Of a DNA stretch of 64,000 nucleotides, positions 54,321-62,587 are shown one piece after another. Numbering within the stretch: the first letter of the stretch is position 1; each line of letters opens with the position of its first letter. Source of the DNA: Bacillaceae bacterium IKA-2 (GTDB taxonomy: Bacteria; Bacillota; Bacilli; Bacillales; Anaerobacillaceae); the NCBI GenBank assembly GCA_031761875.1, contig CP134492.1:2542001-2606000 (forward strand), in the 5' to 3' direction. A program made the position numbers and the translations under genes. The notes below the pieces were generated by a model, which was given only the letters and a program-made list of their open reading frames with translations, searched no databases and was not told where the DNA came from.

Positions 54321-56041
54321 TACATCATCTCCCTTACTTTAGTTATGATAGTTTCTACGGTAAATGGATTTCCATCAAATTGGACCACTGATTGAGAGCG
54401 ATTGTGAATTGGCATCCCTTGTTTTAAGACTTGCAACAGTTGCGCGTTAAAATTGTTTTCAACCGTAATAATCGTTTTGTTTTCAAAGATTTTTTCTAAT
54501 TCTTTTATGGGAAGAGGATGGATCTGTTGAAGATGTAAGTGACCCACTTGTAATTGTGCCGCCGCTTCCTTAATTGCACCGTAAGTCGAACCCATTCCAA
54601 CCAAGATAACCTCAGATTCTAGAGCGGGGTTGTGCTTGAACGGGACTTGAATTTGAGCATCAGTGATTTTTTCCAATCGTTTTTTCATCATTTTGATGCG
54701 ATTGTCGACATCTTCACAAATGTAACCAAATTCATCATGTTCATTTGAACTCGTCGTATGGACCGCGTGCTTCATGCCTGGTTTAGGTCGAGGTGATATA
54801 CCGTCTTCAGTTAAACGATAACGCTTGAAGTGGGTTTCTTCATAATCACTCGCTTCGTCATCGGTAAGTAACTTTCCTCGGTCGATTGAAACTCGATCCA
54901 CATCAAAAGCAGGAACAGACATTTTATTCATCGACATCCCTAGGTCAAGTGCCACAATCACGGGACATTGATAGCGGTCTGCCAAATTAAAAGCTTCCGA
55001 AGCTAAATAAAACGCATCTTCGATGGTAGCTGGATACAAAACGATTCGGGGGATTTCCCCGTGAGTTCCGTGAATCATTTGTTGCAAATCGCTTTGTTCA
55101 TGTTTAGTTGGGAGCCCTGTACTTGGTCCCCCTCGTTGTGAATTGACAATTACGATCGGGATTTCAGCCATCCCAGCCATCCCTATGGCTTCAGACTTCA
55201 AACTAAACCCAGGTCCAGAGGTACTTGTCATTGCTCTTACCCCGCTATAACTGGCGCCAATGGCGAAGCAGATGCCCGCTATTTCATCTTCTACTTGCAT
55301 CACCACGCCACCTACTTTTGGCAATTCCTCCGCCAACCATTCCATGACTTCACTTGCAGGTGTAATCGGGTAGGCGCTTAAATACCGACACCCTGCCATG
55401 AAACTACCAAAAGCAGTGGCTTCATTTCCGGAAATAAAGAGCTGTGGTTTCATGGCTTTCTTTTTCAATTGCTCACCAAACGGCATCCGATAAGTTGACA
55501 GATATTGTTCGGCCAATTCATACCCGTATTGAACGGCTTTTATGTTTGTTTCGATGACCTTTTCACCTTTTTTTTCAAATAACTCTTCCATTAACTGTTC
55601 AAAATATGAGACCTCTAACCCCGCCAATGAACCACTAATTCCTAGTGAAATCATGTTTTTAGCCAAGGAGTTTCCTAATTTTACGGCAATACTTTTCAAT
55701 GGAAAAACCGCTTTGATAAACCCTAACTCAGTTTCTGTAATCGAGATTTCTTCCCCTTCGGTGATCGCAATCGATCCTTTTTTCAATTGATGTTCGTGCA
55801 TGTCAAACGTTTCTTGGTCCAAACACACTAGAATATCAATTTTTTCACCAGAATAATAAGAATGCTCTGCAGAAGCCCGTAATTTGTAATTCGTATGTCC
55901 CCCTTTAATTCGAGACATAAACTGTTTATAAGTGGACACTGAAGCCCCACTTTTCACAAGGACTTTAGCAAACAACTCGCCTGTTGAGTCAATTCCTTCT
56001 CCTTGTTGGCCGCCGACCAACCACTCAATGGTTTGTTTCAT
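54320..56041 (-). CDS. korA: 2-oxoacid:ferredoxin oxidoreductase alpha subunit (gamma-alpha fusion)
   Basis: 573-aa fused subunit. Residues ~1-185 form the gamma domain (GGQQGEGIDSTGELFAKVL). Residues ~195-560 form the alpha (pyrimidine-binding) domain with SGNEATAFGSFMAGCRYLSA, YPITPASEVMEWL, TSTSGPGFSLKSEAIGMAG and NSQRGGPSTGLPTKHEQSDL. GGAGGAGA precedes the ATG. Common in aerobic Bacillaceae as an alternative to the 2-oxoglutarate dehydrogenase complex. Confidence 0.92.
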   Translation of the reverse strand: MKQTIEWLVGGQQGEGIDSTGELFAKVLVKSGASVSTYKQFMSRIKGGHTNYKLRASAEHSYYSGEKIDILVCLDQETFDMHEHQLKKGSIAITEGEEISITETELGFIKAVFPLKSIAVKLGNSLAKNMISLGISGSLAGLEVSYFEQLMEELFEKKGEKVIETNIKAVQYGYELAEQYLSTYRMPFGEQLKKKAMKPQLFISGNEATAFGSFMAGCRYLSAYPITPASEVMEWLAEELPKVGGVVMQVEDEIAGICFAIGASYSGVRAMTSTSGPGFSLKSEAIGMAGMAEIPIVIVNSQRGGPSTGLPTKHEQSDLQQMIHGTHGEIPRIVLYPATIEDAFYLASEAFNLADRYQCPVIVALDLGMSMNKMSVPAFDVDRVSIDRGKLLTDDEASDYEETHFKRYRLTEDGISPRPKPGMKHAVHTTSSNEHDEFGYICEDVDNRIKMMKKRLEKITDAQIQVPFKHNPALESEVILVGMGSTYGAIKEAAAQLQVGHLHLQQIHPLPIKELEKIFENKTIITVENNFNAQLLQVLKQGMPIHNRSQSVVQFDGNPFTVETIITKVREMM

Positions 56042-56206
56042 AAATAATCTCCTCCAATTTTCGGTTATTTTTATTAGTATTAATGTATTTTACCATTATC
56101 TTCGTTACCCTATCAATAAATAACAACTATTTAATTTTTTTAACGTAATAATAGTAGAAACGGTAAAGTAAAAAATACAAAAAAACTTATCGCTCTTTTT
56201 TTTACG

Positions 56207-56268
56207 GGTTCTGCTTTGAGTGAGAGAAATATCTTGCTAATTTTGACTTGCTCACCCAAAACAGAACC
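56207..56268. terminator. Imperfect hairpin upstream of korA
   Basis: GGTTCTGCTTTGAGTGAG pairs with CTCACCCAAAACAGAACC with two mismatches around a 26-nt loop. In the gap 56042-56386 it lies next to a second hairpin; no gene is seen there. Confidence 0.5.
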
Positions 56269-56287
56269 GGTAACTAACCACGTTAAA

Positions 56288-56333
56288 TCGCCTGTTCTTG
56301 CGCAACGTATGATTGTTGCGCAAGAACAGGCGA
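56288..56333 (-). terminator. 19-bp hairpin after ycsI, copied from pxpC
   Basis: TCGCCTGTTCTTGCGCAAC pairs perfectly with GTTGCGCAAGAACAGGCGA. The left arm and loop (56281-56321) repeat 57326-57366, inside the end of pxpC, with two mismatches over 41 nt. It likely terminates the pxp/ycsI transcript, though there is no U-tract. Confidence 0.6.
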
Positions 56334-56386
56334 AATTTAAATGACTGCTCTTCCGGACTCAGAATTCGTATTTCAAAAAATAAGGG

Positions 56387-57154
56387 TTACTTTAAAAAAT
56401 CATTATTCGTTACATCTGTCACAAACATATGGCCAGGAGCATGAGTGATCACATAGGGAATTTTTGAATGAACCACTACAGATTGAGGAGTAACACCACA
56501 CGCCCAAAAAACAGGCGTTTCACCATTTAAAACGTCGACATACTCACCATAATCAGGCTTTGTAATATCTTTGATTCCTATTTCTATCGGATTTCCTACA
56601 TGAATTGGAGAACCATGCATATTAGGAAATCGAGCCGTAATATCAATTGCTTTTTGAACCAATTCATTTTTTATCGGTCTCATCGATACGACTATTGGAC
56701 CTTTGAATGGGCCTGCTTGTTTTGACTCAATGTTTGTTGTATACATCGCGACATTTTTATTTTGCTCAATATGCCTTAATAGGATACCTTCTTTTAGCAA
56801 TTGACTTTCAAATGTAAAGCTACAGCCAATTAAAAAAGAAACAAAATCATCTCTCCAAACTTCGCTAATATCCTTGAGCTTATTTGTTAATTTACCATTC
56901 TCATACAGATAATAGAGCGAGATATCACGTCGGATATCGGAACCAGGAGCAAGCGATGAAGCAATTTCCCCAGCCTCAAGCACATCAACAATCGGACAGG
57001 ATTTTGGATTCCGAACTGCAAATAGTAGGAAATCAAAGGCATACTCTTTTGGTACAATTACTAAATTTGCCTGAACATAATTATTACATACACCGGAAGT
57101 ATGTCCTTCAAATTCACCATTTCTTATTTTTTCTCTCAATTCCTTTGGGATCAA
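56387..57154 (-). CDS. ycsI: Putative hydro-lyase YcsI (DUF1445)
   Basis: 255-aa member of the D-glutamate cyclase-like/YcsI hydro-lyase family. Conserved FEGHTSGVCNNYVQANLVI near the start, RNPKSCPIVDV, SLAPGSDIRRDIS, MRPI and the terminal FWACGVTPQSVV ... ITHAPGHMFVTD are all present. D-glutamate cyclases of this family interconvert D-glutamate and 5-oxo-D-proline, which would fit next to the pxp genes. TTG start with GAGGAGG. Last gene of the cluster, 143 nt after pxpC. Confidence 0.88.
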   Translation of the reverse strand: MIPKELREKIRNGEFEGHTSGVCNNYVQANLVIVPKEYAFDFLLFAVRNPKSCPIVDVLEAGEIASSLAPGSDIRRDISLYYLYENGKLTNKLKDISEVWRDDFVSFLIGCSFTFESQLLKEGILLRHIEQNKNVAMYTTNIESKQAGPFKGPIVVSMRPIKNELVQKAIDITARFPNMHGSPIHVGNPIEIGIKDITKPDYGEYVDVLNGETPVFWACGVTPQSVVVHSKIPYVITHAPGHMFVTDVTNNDFLK

Positions 57155-57297
57155 TTTCTATTCCTCCTCGAAAAAAACATCATTTTATATTGGTGATTTC
57201 ACTTTCAATTGTAGAGAGATAGCCAACATATTTTCGATTCTTCTAGGCTTAATCTGTATTTCTATATTCAATCTCTCATGATATATCTTGTCTGTAT

Positions 57298-58260
57298 TTA
57301 TTCTGTATTTGAAGCTGCTCTAAACCGTTTAATCGCCTGTTCTTGCGCAACGTATAATTGTTGCGCTTCCTCTATCGAAATTTGCTCAAAACGAATTTTC
57401 GTTCCGGGCATCTGTTGAGCAAGACGTGGCAGGTCCACAGTAATAATTGTTCCGATTCTCGCATACCCGCCGGACGTTTGGCGATCAGCGAGCAGAATAA
57501 TTGGTTGCCCACTTGCCGGTACCTGAATCGTCCCAAAGGTAATTGCATCAGAAATGATATCTGCCTTTTTTTTATGTTCAATCACTGGACCAGATAATCT
57601 GCAACCCATACGATCAATTTCTCTTGTTATTTCAAACGACTCGCTAAAAAATGTCTTTAACCCGGCTTCGGTAAATGACTTTTCTTCCGGCCCCAGAACA
57701 ACTCGAAAAGGCATAGTTTGCTCATAATTTAAAAGTAATTGTCGGGAAACTATGCGTCCACTAAGTTTTTCAAATGATCCTGTCATTTGACCACAATAGA
57801 GCACGTCGCCCTTTTCGAGTTCTCGACCGGCTATCCCACCCATTTTTGCTTTTAGATACGTCGCTTTACTACCTAAAACTTGCTCTCCTTCAAATCCACC
57901 CATAACAGCAATATAGGCTCGTACTCCTTGCTCAGGTTTTCCAAATGAAAGAATTTCTCCTTTCTTCACAAATAGAGATTTCCAAGGCTCAATTGGCTGG
58001 TTATCAATTGTCACTGATAAGTTTGCACCCGTTATCGCGATTACAGTGTCTTCGAGAACCTGTAACTTAGGTCCCATCATCGTAACTTCTAATGTTGCCG
58101 ACGTCGGCTCATTACCAACGAGTAAGTTCCCAAGTCTGTGTGCAAACTGATCCATCGCTCCTGATACGACGATCCCGTATTGTTGATAACCATATCTGCC
58201 AATGTCTTGAACTGTTGTTAGCAGACCTGGTTTTACTACCTCGAATATAGCTTTTTTCAT
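57298..58260 (-). CDS. pxpC: 5-oxoprolinase subunit PxpC (KipA-like)
   Basis: 320-aa KipA/AHS2 protein: VKPGLLTTVQDIGRYGYQQ, VSGAMDQFAHRLGN, GSKATYLKAKMGG, and ILLADRQTSGGYARIG are diagnostic. With PxpA and PxpB it hydrolyses 5-oxoproline to glutamate using ATP; in B. subtilis the pair KipI/KipA also affects sporulation kinase A. It overlaps pxpA by 4 nt. The 3' end contains the 41-nt segment repeated in the terminator at 56288. Confidence 0.92.
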   Translation of the reverse strand: MKKAIFEVVKPGLLTTVQDIGRYGYQQYGIVVSGAMDQFAHRLGNLLVGNEPTSATLEVTMMGPKLQVLEDTVIAITGANLSVTIDNQPIEPWKSLFVKKGEILSFGKPEQGVRAYIAVMGGFEGEQVLGSKATYLKAKMGGIAGRELEKGDVLYCGQMTGSFEKLSGRIVSRQLLLNYEQTMPFRVVLGPEEKSFTEAGLKTFFSESFEITREIDRMGCRLSGPVIEHKKKADIISDAITFGTIQVPASGQPIILLADRQTSGGYARIGTIITVDLPRLAQQMPGTKIRFEQISIEEAQQLYVAQEQAIKRFRAASNTE

Positions 58261-59024
58261 GTCTTAGCTCCAACCGCTTGAAGTTTAACTCCATGATTAA
58301 TGAGCGCTTTTCGAAGCTGAACAACGAAAAGAAGTGCGCTTGGCTCATCGCCGTGAACACAGATCGTATCTGCCCGAAGTGGAATAATCGTGCCATCTAT
58401 CGCTGTCGTTACTCCCTTTTTAACCATCATAACAACTCTTTCTACGGCAACATCAACGTCTGTAACCATCGCATCCGGTTCGGTTCTTGAAGTTAACAAG
58501 CCATTTGGTTGATACGTGCGATCAGCAAACACTTCGTTTGCAACAGTTAATCCAAGTTTTTCTCCGGCTAGAATAAGCTCGCCACCAGACAAGCCAAACA
58601 ATAGTAACGTCGGGTCTGTATCGTAAACCGCTTCTGCAATAGCCGCGGCGATATCTTTTTTAACTGCAGCAAGATTAAATAAAGCTCCGTGAGGCTTGAC
58701 GTGTTGCATTTTAACATCGTTAATTTTACAAAAACCTTGCAACGCACTTATTTGATAGACAACAAAATTATAAATGTCTCTTGGACTCGTATCAATGTTT
58801 CTTCTCCCAAAGCCAAAAAGATCATCAAATCCTGGATGTGCGCCAATACCAACATTTTTTTCTACCGCTAATTTAACTGTCTGAGCCATTACATTATGGT
58901 CACCTGCATGATAACCACAAGCAATGTTAGCAGAAGTGATCAAGTCTAGTACTTTTTCATCTTGTCCAATCTTAAAATGCCCAAAACTTTCTCCTAAATC
59001 GCTATTTAAATCAATTGTTAACAT
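58257..59024 (-). CDS. pxpA: 5-oxoprolinase subunit PxpA (LamB/YcsF family)
   Basis: 255-aa protein starting TIDLNSDLGESFGHFKIGQD, with ANIACGYHAGDHNVM, GAHPGFDDLFGFGRRN, VKPHGALFNLA and EVFADRTYQPNGLLTSR, matching the whole family. AGGAGG precedes the ATG. It is the third gene in a compact operon, 11 nt after pxpB. Confidence 0.95.
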   Translation of the reverse strand: MLTIDLNSDLGESFGHFKIGQDEKVLDLITSANIACGYHAGDHNVMAQTVKLAVEKNVGIGAHPGFDDLFGFGRRNIDTSPRDIYNFVVYQISALQGFCKINDVKMQHVKPHGALFNLAAVKKDIAAAIAEAVYDTDPTLLLFGLSGGELILAGEKLGLTVANEVFADRTYQPNGLLTSRTEPDAMVTDVDVAVERVVMMVKKGVTTAIDGTIIPLRADTICVHGDEPSALLFVVQLRKALINHGVKLQAVGAKT

Positions 59025-59035
59025 ATTTCAACCTC

Positions 59036-59764
59036 CTATTCATCGATAAATTCAAACTGTAACTCGTAAGTTTTTTGTTCTACTAATTTTGTTATATCAT
59101 CGTATTCTTGTTTTTGTATTGGTCGAAATTGCACATAATTACCTGCTTCAAATAACGATGGATTTTCTCGATTTGCATCATATAAAATTAGTGGCGTCCT
59201 CCCGATAATTTGCCAGCCACCAGGCGTGTTTAAAGAATAAATTCCAGTCTGCTCCCCAGCGATCCCAACAGAACCTGCTGGGACGAGTGTTCGCGGAACT
59301 GATAAACGCGGTGTGCTAATCGCTGTTGACATTCCACCCATGTATGGAAAACCTGGAGTAAAACCTAGCATGTAAATAAGATACTGACTAGAAGAGTGAA
59401 TCTCAACCACTTCTGCAACGGTCAACTTGTTGTGTATTGCTACATGGTCAATATCTGGGCCTAATTCTCCACCGTAACATACTGGAATAAATACCCGCTT
59501 TGCTTTTGGTAAAACAGCCTCATCAAGCTTATTGACAAGTATCTGTAATTGAGCCACAAGTTCGTGATAAGTTGTTTCTAAAGGTTGGTAATACACAGTG
59601 ACTGCGGTATAGCTAGGTGTCCACTCAATTACTCCTATAGGTGGATCCCCCTTTATCGACTCACAAAAGCCACGAATAGTACGATTAATTTGTTCTGATA
59701 TTTTATCACCAAATCCGATCCTTATAGCCGAATCTCCAAGCGGAGAATATCTTTGTTTCGCCAA
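59036..59764 (-). CDS. pxpB: 5-oxoprolinase subunit PxpB (KipI-like)
   Basis: 242-aa KipI/AHS1 protein: PLGDSAIRIGFGDKISEQIN at the N-terminus, HSSSQYLIYMLGFTPGFPYMGG, PRTLVPAGSVGIAGEQTGIY, and PGGWQIIGRTPLILY. TTG start with AAGGAGTGATT. It forms the catalytic complex with PxpC. Confidence 0.94.
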   Translation of the reverse strand: MAKQRYSPLGDSAIRIGFGDKISEQINRTIRGFCESIKGDPPIGVIEWTPSYTAVTVYYQPLETTYHELVAQLQILVNKLDEAVLPKAKRVFIPVCYGGELGPDIDHVAIHNKLTVAEVVEIHSSSQYLIYMLGFTPGFPYMGGMSTAISTPRLSVPRTLVPAGSVGIAGEQTGIYSLNTPGGWQIIGRTPLILYDANRENPSLFEAGNYVQFRPIQKQEYDDITKLVEQKTYELQFEFIDE

Positions 59765-59815
59765 TTACAATCACTCCTTATAGAGTCTGTTCAATTAGTA
59801 GAGGGCAATGATCCT

Positions 59816-61030
59816 TTAAAATAATTGCGGGATCATCTGGATTAAAGTACGTACACCTAAATAGGCAGTAAGAACAACAACAATTGCCCCGAAAGCCGTC
59901 AACCAAACTGGATGTTTGTAATCACCAACAATCGACACTTTATGTGCAGCAAGTAAAATTGAGCCTAAAGTTAATGGCAAAATTAAGCCGTTAAAGGCAC
60001 CCGCTAAAATCAGTAACATAACCGGACGACCAATAATCATATAAATAATCGTTGAGAAAACAATAAAACCAATCACCCAGTAATTTCGATATTTTTCAAT
60101 TGATTTATGAAAAGTTGTTAAAAATGAGACTGATGTATAAGCAGCCCCGATAACGGAGGTAATTCCAGCTGCCCAAAGAACGAGACCAAATAATCGCAAG
60201 CCTAATTCACCAGCAGCAGCTTGGAAGACAGACGCCGTTGGGTTATCTGCGGCTAAAGCTACACCGCCTGAAACTACCCCTAACACTGCTAAGAATAATA
60301 ATACACGCATTACTGAAGCAACAATAATTCCACTGATCGCTGTATTTGTTATTTGCTTCAAATTAGCTTTACCCGTTATTCCAGCATCCAACAGGCGGTG
60401 ACCACCTGCAAATGTAATATAACCCCCTACTGTACCACCAACAATCGTAATAATTGCTAAAATGTCGAGTTGAATAGGTGCAACAGTCCGTAGTACTGCC
60501 TCAGCATATGGTGGTTTACTTACGAACATAACATATGCTGTCAAAATAAGCATTAATGCTCCTAAATAGCCGACTATCTTATCCATTGCCACATTTGCTT
60601 GTTTAAATGAGAAAACAGTAATACCAATAGCGGCAGTCATAACCGCACCAACTTTTGGATCGAATCCTAAAAGTGCATTCACTCCTAAGCCACCACCGGC
60701 AATGTTGCCGATATTAAATGCTAGCCCACCTAGGACGATGAAAAAAGCAACAACATAGCCAAGTCCCGGTAATACAGCATTAGCGATATCTTGACCATAT
60801 TTTTCTGAAACAGCGATAATACGCCATATATTAACTTGAGCCCCAATATCTAAAAAAATTGATACTAAAATAACAAATGCAAAACTTGCTAGCAACTGTT
60901 CAGTGAATACAGCAGTTTGTGTTAAAAAGCCAGGTCCTACTGCTGACGTCGCCATTAGGAATGCAGCACCTAACATTGCATTTAACCGCTCTTTAGCAGT
61001 CATACTCGTTTTTCTTAAATCTTCTTTCAT
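59816..61030 (-). CDS. ycsG: NRAMP-family transporter (YcsG-like)
   Basis: 404-aa transporter with about 11 membrane helices; GPGFLTQTAVFTEQLLASF, DIGAQVNIWRI and GGTVGGYITFAGGHRLLDAG belong to this branch of the NRAMP superfamily. In this gene context (ycsG next to pxpA/ycsF) it probably imports 5-oxoproline or a related organic substrate rather than a metal ion, an inference from context. I use the ATG at 61030 because GAAAGG abuts the one at 61039. It is the first gene behind the sigma-54 promoter. Confidence 0.88.
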   Translation of the reverse strand: MKEDLRKTSMTAKERLNAMLGAAFLMATSAVGPGFLTQTAVFTEQLLASFAFVILVSIFLDIGAQVNIWRIIAVSEKYGQDIANAVLPGLGYVVAFFIVLGGLAFNIGNIAGGGLGVNALLGFDPKVGAVMTAAIGITVFSFKQANVAMDKIVGYLGALMLILTAYVMFVSKPPYAEAVLRTVAPIQLDILAIITIVGGTVGGYITFAGGHRLLDAGITGKANLKQITNTAISGIIVASVMRVLLFLAVLGVVSGGVALAADNPTASVFQAAAGELGLRLFGLVLWAAGITSVIGAAYTSVSFLTTFHKSIEKYRNYWVIGFIVFSTIIYMIIGRPVMLLILAGAFNGLILPLTLGSILLAAHKVSIVGDYKHPVWLTAFGAIVVVLTAYLGVRTLIQMIPQLF

Positions 61031-61066
61031 TTTTATCATCCTTTCAACTATTATACTTAATAACTT

Positions 61067-61082
61067 GCAAAAAACATGCCAA
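61067..61082 (-). promoter_or_regulatory. Sigma-54 promoter of the ycsG-pxp operon
   Basis: Minus strand TGGCATGTTTTTTGCA: the -24 GG and -12 GC are separated by exactly 10 nt, matching TGGCAC-N5-TTGCA at all key bases except one. It ends about 37 nt before the ycsG start, and an NtrC-type activator gene lies next door. Confidence 0.82.
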
Positions 61083-61170
61083 CTTTTAAATAAATTGTAT
61101 TTTCAGTTAAATCAGATAATTAATCCTGCTGTGAAAGGATTTCCACAATGGATTGTTCAATTAGTTTGGA

Positions 61171-61224
61171 AACATAAATAACGGATAAATGTGCGAGTTC
61201 GCACGTTTATCCGTTATTTATGTT
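61171..61224. terminator. Long palindrome at the end of the sigma-54 activator gene
   Basis: AACATAAATAACGGATAAA... pairs with its complement for 25 bp with one mismatch around a 4-nt loop; the core is TGCGAGTTCGCA. The activator stop codon lies inside one arm. It can terminate the activator transcript, and also sits about 90-140 nt upstream of the sigma-54 promoter, where enhancer sites are expected. Confidence 0.7.
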
Positions 61225-62587
61225 TATTATTGCTCATCTTATCCAAGCGTCGTTGCAATGAAAATCGGCTCAAACCTAGGAGTTCTGCACTTTTTGATAT
61301 ATTATGATCGGTTTGTTTTAATGCTTGTTTAATATAAATTTTCTCTATTTTTTCTATCTCATCTTTCATAGAAAAACCTTTCCAGAGAGGCAGTGGCTTA
61401 TATTCTGAATCCCTTTCTAGATTGTCTGGTTCTATCAAAGATACTAATTTCACTCCTGACTCATACAATACAACGTAACGCTCGATAACATTTCGAAGCT
61501 CTCTGACATTCCCTGGCCAGTCGTATTGTAATAGACTTTGAATGTCCTCAGGATGGATAGGTGGTGGGGTTTTTCCTAGACGAGTAGAAAACTCTCGTAA
61601 GTAATGTTTGCTAATTAATTCAATATCTTCATTTCTCTCTTTTAACGGTGGTAATTGAAGTGGAATTACATATAACCGATAAAATAAATCTGAACGAAAC
61701 AATCCCTGAGCGACGGCTTTTTGTAAAGAGCGATTAGTTGCTGCTACTATTCGTAAATTGGTCTTAGAATTTTGTAATCCGCCTATTCGTCGAAAGGAAC
61801 CATCCTCTAAAAATCGCAAAAGTTTCACTTGAACATCTAATGGCATTTCCCCAATTTCGTCAAGAAACAGTGTTCCCCCATTTACAATCTCAACAATTCC
61901 TTTTTTTTGTTCTACCGCTCCTGTAAAAGATCCTTTCTCATGACCAAACAATTCACTTTCAATTAAATGGATCGGTAACGCTCCACAGTTTAATGCCATA
62001 AACGGCTTAGCTGCCCGATGACTTTCTTGATGGATGAGTCTGGCAATCACTTCTTTTCCAGTTCCTGTATCCCCTTGGATTAAAACAGTTGTATCTGTTG
62101 CTGCTGCTAATGCTACTTTTTTTATTATATTTTGCATTTGCTTTGATTTAGCAATAAACGTTTGTCCTTCAAGACGCTCAGACCAGTCAATATTAGCGTT
62201 TTCAAGGACATCGACTAGCCGTCCAACCTTCTCAAATGCCTTTTCAACTTGTTCAATAAGCTCTTGCAACTCAAAAGGTTTACTAATAAACTCACATGCT
62301 CCACCTTTAATTGCTTTCATTATTAATTCTGTGCTGTCGTAAGCCGTCATGATGATAACTTGGATATCAACCCATCGTTCTTTAATCTCATATAAAAAAT
62401 CCATCCCGTTTCCATCTGGTAAGCGTACATCTAATAAAACAACATGGGGTAGAAATGTTTCAATTGATTTTCTACCTTCTTTCAATGTTTCTACCGCTTC
62501 TACTTCATAACTACAATCCTGTAAACCAGCTTTTAAGGAAAGACGAATCGCAAGCTCATCTTCAATTATTAATACTCGCTTTTTCAC
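61214..62587 (-). CDS. Sigma-54-dependent response regulator (NtrC family)
   Basis: 457-aa regulator: receiver domain with phospho-acceptor Asp in VVLLDVRLPDGNG, AAA+ domain with Walker A GDTGTGKE, the sigma-54 contact loop ESELFGHEKGSFTGAVEQKK (GSFTGA variant), Walker B GGTLFLDEIGEM, and a C-terminal Fis-type HTH (NISKSAELLGLSRFSLQRRL). I use the GTG at 62587, 9 nt after AAGGGA; the TTG at 62596 abuts it. It overlaps the sensor kinase gene by 26 nt. Its target is very likely the sigma-54 promoter 90 nt downstream of its own end. Confidence 0.92.
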   Translation of the reverse strand: MKKRVLIIEDELAIRLSLKAGLQDCSYEVEAVETLKEGRKSIETFLPHVVLLDVRLPDGNGMDFLYEIKERWVDIQVIIMTAYDSTELIMKAIKGGACEFISKPFELQELIEQVEKAFEKVGRLVDVLENANIDWSERLEGQTFIAKSKQMQNIIKKVALAAATDTTVLIQGDTGTGKEVIARLIHQESHRAAKPFMALNCGALPIHLIESELFGHEKGSFTGAVEQKKGIVEIVNGGTLFLDEIGEMPLDVQVKLLRFLEDGSFRRIGGLQNSKTNLRIVAATNRSLQKAVAQGLFRSDLFYRLYVIPLQLPPLKERNEDIELISKHYLREFSTRLGKTPPPIHPEDIQSLLQYDWPGNVRELRNVIERYVVLYESGVKLVSLIEPDNLERDSEYKPLPLWKGFSMKDEIEKIEKIYIKQALKQTDHNISKSAELLGLSRFSLQRRLDKMSNNKHK

